In this document: positions 63,085-64,000 of the stretch, piece by piece | Layout of the letters: each line of letters begins with the position of its first letter | How positions within the stretch are numbered: the first letter of the stretch is position 1 | Assembly (NCBI RefSeq): GCF_003385955.1 | Contig: NZ_QRDW01000003.1 | Coordinates: forward strand, 186,001 to 250,000 | Origin: Aestuariispira insulae | GTDB taxonomy: Bacteria > Pseudomonadota > Alphaproteobacteria > UBA8366 > Aestuariispiraceae | Length of the DNA: 64,000 bases | Reading direction: 5' to 3' | Translations under genes and position numbers: made by a program | The notes under the pieces: generated by a model | Database searches by the model: none | Told to the model about the DNA's origin: nothing | The model's input: only the letters and a program-made list of their open reading frames with translations

Positions 63085-63110
63085 TGTCATCCCGGGTTTG
63101 ATCCGGGGGG
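63085..63110. repeat. second GTCATCCC-type palindromic repeat
   Basis: GTCATCCCGGGTTTGATCCG with GG following; the dyad CCCGG (63091-63095) / CCGGG (63103-63107) is the core. It lies between the convergent chemoreceptor and DMT transporter genes, as the copy at 42071 lies between convergent genes, so it may act as a terminator. Confidence 0.55.
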
Positions 63111-63122
63111 GCGGCAAAGAAA

Positions 63123-64000
63123 TTAGCGTCGCCGTTTAAACTGGGTCACCGCGATCCCGGCCATGATCAGCAGGAAGGCGGCCAGACTGCTGGGGTCCGG
63201 CCGTTCCGCCAGGAAAATCATGCCCCAGATCAGGCCGAAAACCGGCACCATGTAATTATTGAGCGACAGGAAGGATGCCCCCTGCTCTTTCACAATCTTC
63301 AACAGGATGATCTGGGCTAGTGCGGTGGAGGTGACCCCCAGCATCACGACAGAGAAAACCGCGCTGCCGCTGGGGGTTAACAACCAGGGTTGGTCCGTGA
63401 TCAGGGCCATGGGCACGATCAGGCTGGTGCTGGTGATCATAATGGCGGCGGCAACCCCGCGCCGGGGCAGGCCGGACAGCTGTTTCGCCATGACACTGGA
63501 AAAACCGTAACAGGCGGCACCCAGCGCCACAGCCAGCTGGTGGATGGCCTCCGTGCCGAGACTGAGCAGCGAGCTTGGCCCGATCAGGAGGATGATGCCC
63601 GTGAAACCGATAATCAGGCCGATCACCTTTTGCGTGGTGATCTTTTCATCCGACGTGAAGAAATGAGCCACCACCAGGGTGCAGAGCGGCACAATGGCCA
63701 TCAATATGGCGGCAAGCCCGCTGTCGATTTCCTCTTCGCCCCAGCCGATCAGAGTGAAGGGAACCGCATTGCCAAAAATGGCAATGCCGGTGATAAAGAT
63801 CCAGGCCTGGCCGAATGCCGGCAGGCGCTGGCCGGCGATGCGGGCGGCCAGATAGAGAATACCGGCGGCCAGCGCGATGCGCCCGGCGGCGATGGTCATG
63901 GGCGGGATGGTATCAATGGCAATCTTGATGAACAGGAAGGAGCCACCCCAAATGGCGGCCAATGTCACAAGCAAGGCATAATCGGTCCAGCCTGCAGGGG
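63123..64000 (-). CDS. EamA/DMT family transporter (5' end cut by window edge)
   Basis: Drug/metabolite transporter superfamily permease, two EamA repeats, ~10 helices. The frame is open through the right edge (PAGWTDYALLVTLAAIWGGS), so the N-terminal residues lie beyond the window; ~292 residues are visible. Core motifs AAIWGGSFLFIKIAIDTIP and the C-terminal VFGLIWGMIFLAERP are typical. Substrate unknown; RhaT/YdcZ-like exporters are relatives. Confidence 0.9.
   Translation of the reverse strand, partial: PAGWTDYALLVTLAAIWGGSFLFIKIAIDTIPPMTIAAGRIALAAGILYLAARIAGQRLPAFGQAWIFITGIAIFGNAVPFTLIGWGEEEIDSGLAAILMAIVPLCTLVVAHFFTSDEKITTQKVIGLIIGFTGIILLIGPSSLLSLGTEAIHQLAVALGAACYGFSSVMAKQLSGLPRRGVAAAIMITSTSLIVPMALITDQPWLLTPSGSAVFSVVMLGVTSTALAQIILLKIVKEQGASFLSLNNYMVPVFGLIWGMIFLAERPDPSSLAAFLLIMAGIAVTQFKRRR

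Noticed and set aside
1-64000. mobile element, prophage, CRISPR array, toxin-antitoxin or defence island
   Set aside because: No transposase, integrase, phage structural gene, repeat-spacer array, or known toxin-antitoxin pair was seen anywhere in the window.

Overview
The window is a chromosomal segment of an alphaproteobacterium. The evidence is gene order: an hslV/his cluster (hisB-hisH-hisA-hisF-hisE), a divL-tsaE-murU-addB-addA-trxA block, an hprK-rapZ-EIIA-HPr block, thrS-infC, dnaK-dnaJ-dapB, comM-gshB-yraN-rsmI, and hemW-rdgB-rph diverging from hrcA-grpE. All are arrangements known from that class. The DivL homologue, whose catalytic histidine is replaced by tyrosine, is a hallmark of the alphaproteobacterial CckA/CtrA cell-cycle circuit. 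Base composition is moderately GC-rich. The cell is Gram-negative, probably motile (two chemoreceptors), and uses c-di-GMP. I cannot name the genus. I found no phage, plasmid, transposase, CRISPR, rRNA or tRNA; this is mostly housekeeping chromosome with small accessory insertions. Layout: 0-6.5 kb holds hslV (cut by the left edge) and the histidine operon, with three unrecognised envelope proteins placed beside or between the his genes. 6.5-12 kb carries a membrane zinc peptidase, two tandem paralogous mini membrane proteins, a large DASS/SLC13-type permease, an MFS permease and a divergent AraC regulator. 12-24 kb is trpS, trxA, the AddAB recombination nuclease, a MurU-like nucleotidyltransferase, TsaE and DivL. 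24-28.4 kb has ahcY with a clear promoter and operator-like palindrome, an AhpD-like protein, and the PTS-type regulatory set HPr, EIIA, RapZ and HprK. 28.6-32 kb has a PAS protein paired with a membrane-free chemoreceptor, a HAD phosphatase and an unrecognised protein. 32-41 kb has infC-thrS, a small repeat-containing protein, two glycosyltransferases, a hydrolase, a frameshifted LysE exporter with its LysR regulator and an epimerase. 41-54 kb has a TPR protein, dapB, dnaJ, dnaK, a diguanylate cyclase, comM, a fasciclin protein, gshB, a BON lipoprotein, yraN and rsmI. 54-64 kb has a LpoA-like lipoprotein, hemW, rdgB, rph, hrcA, grpE, a GH114-like protein, a second chemoreceptor and a DMT transporter cut by the right edge. 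How the genes fit together: histidine synthesis is one operon. DivL is expressed with cell-wall recycling and DNA-repair genes. HPr kinase, HPr, EIIA and RapZ form a regulatory phosphorelay with no sugar permease nearby. DnaK/DnaJ/GrpE/HrcA form the heat-shock chaperone set, dnaK having a sigma-32-like promoter. The most notable points are: infC with no ATG/GTG/TTG start and an AUA codon behind a perfect Shine-Dalgarno; a HisF with Met in place of a conserved active-site Asn; loss of amgK from the murU-tsaE junction; a split PAS/chemoreceptor pair; an orphan regulatory region with two perfect palindromes and a two-codon ORF; and a new small basic protein with an internal repeat and its own promoter. 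I saw no convincing undescribed multi-gene system.
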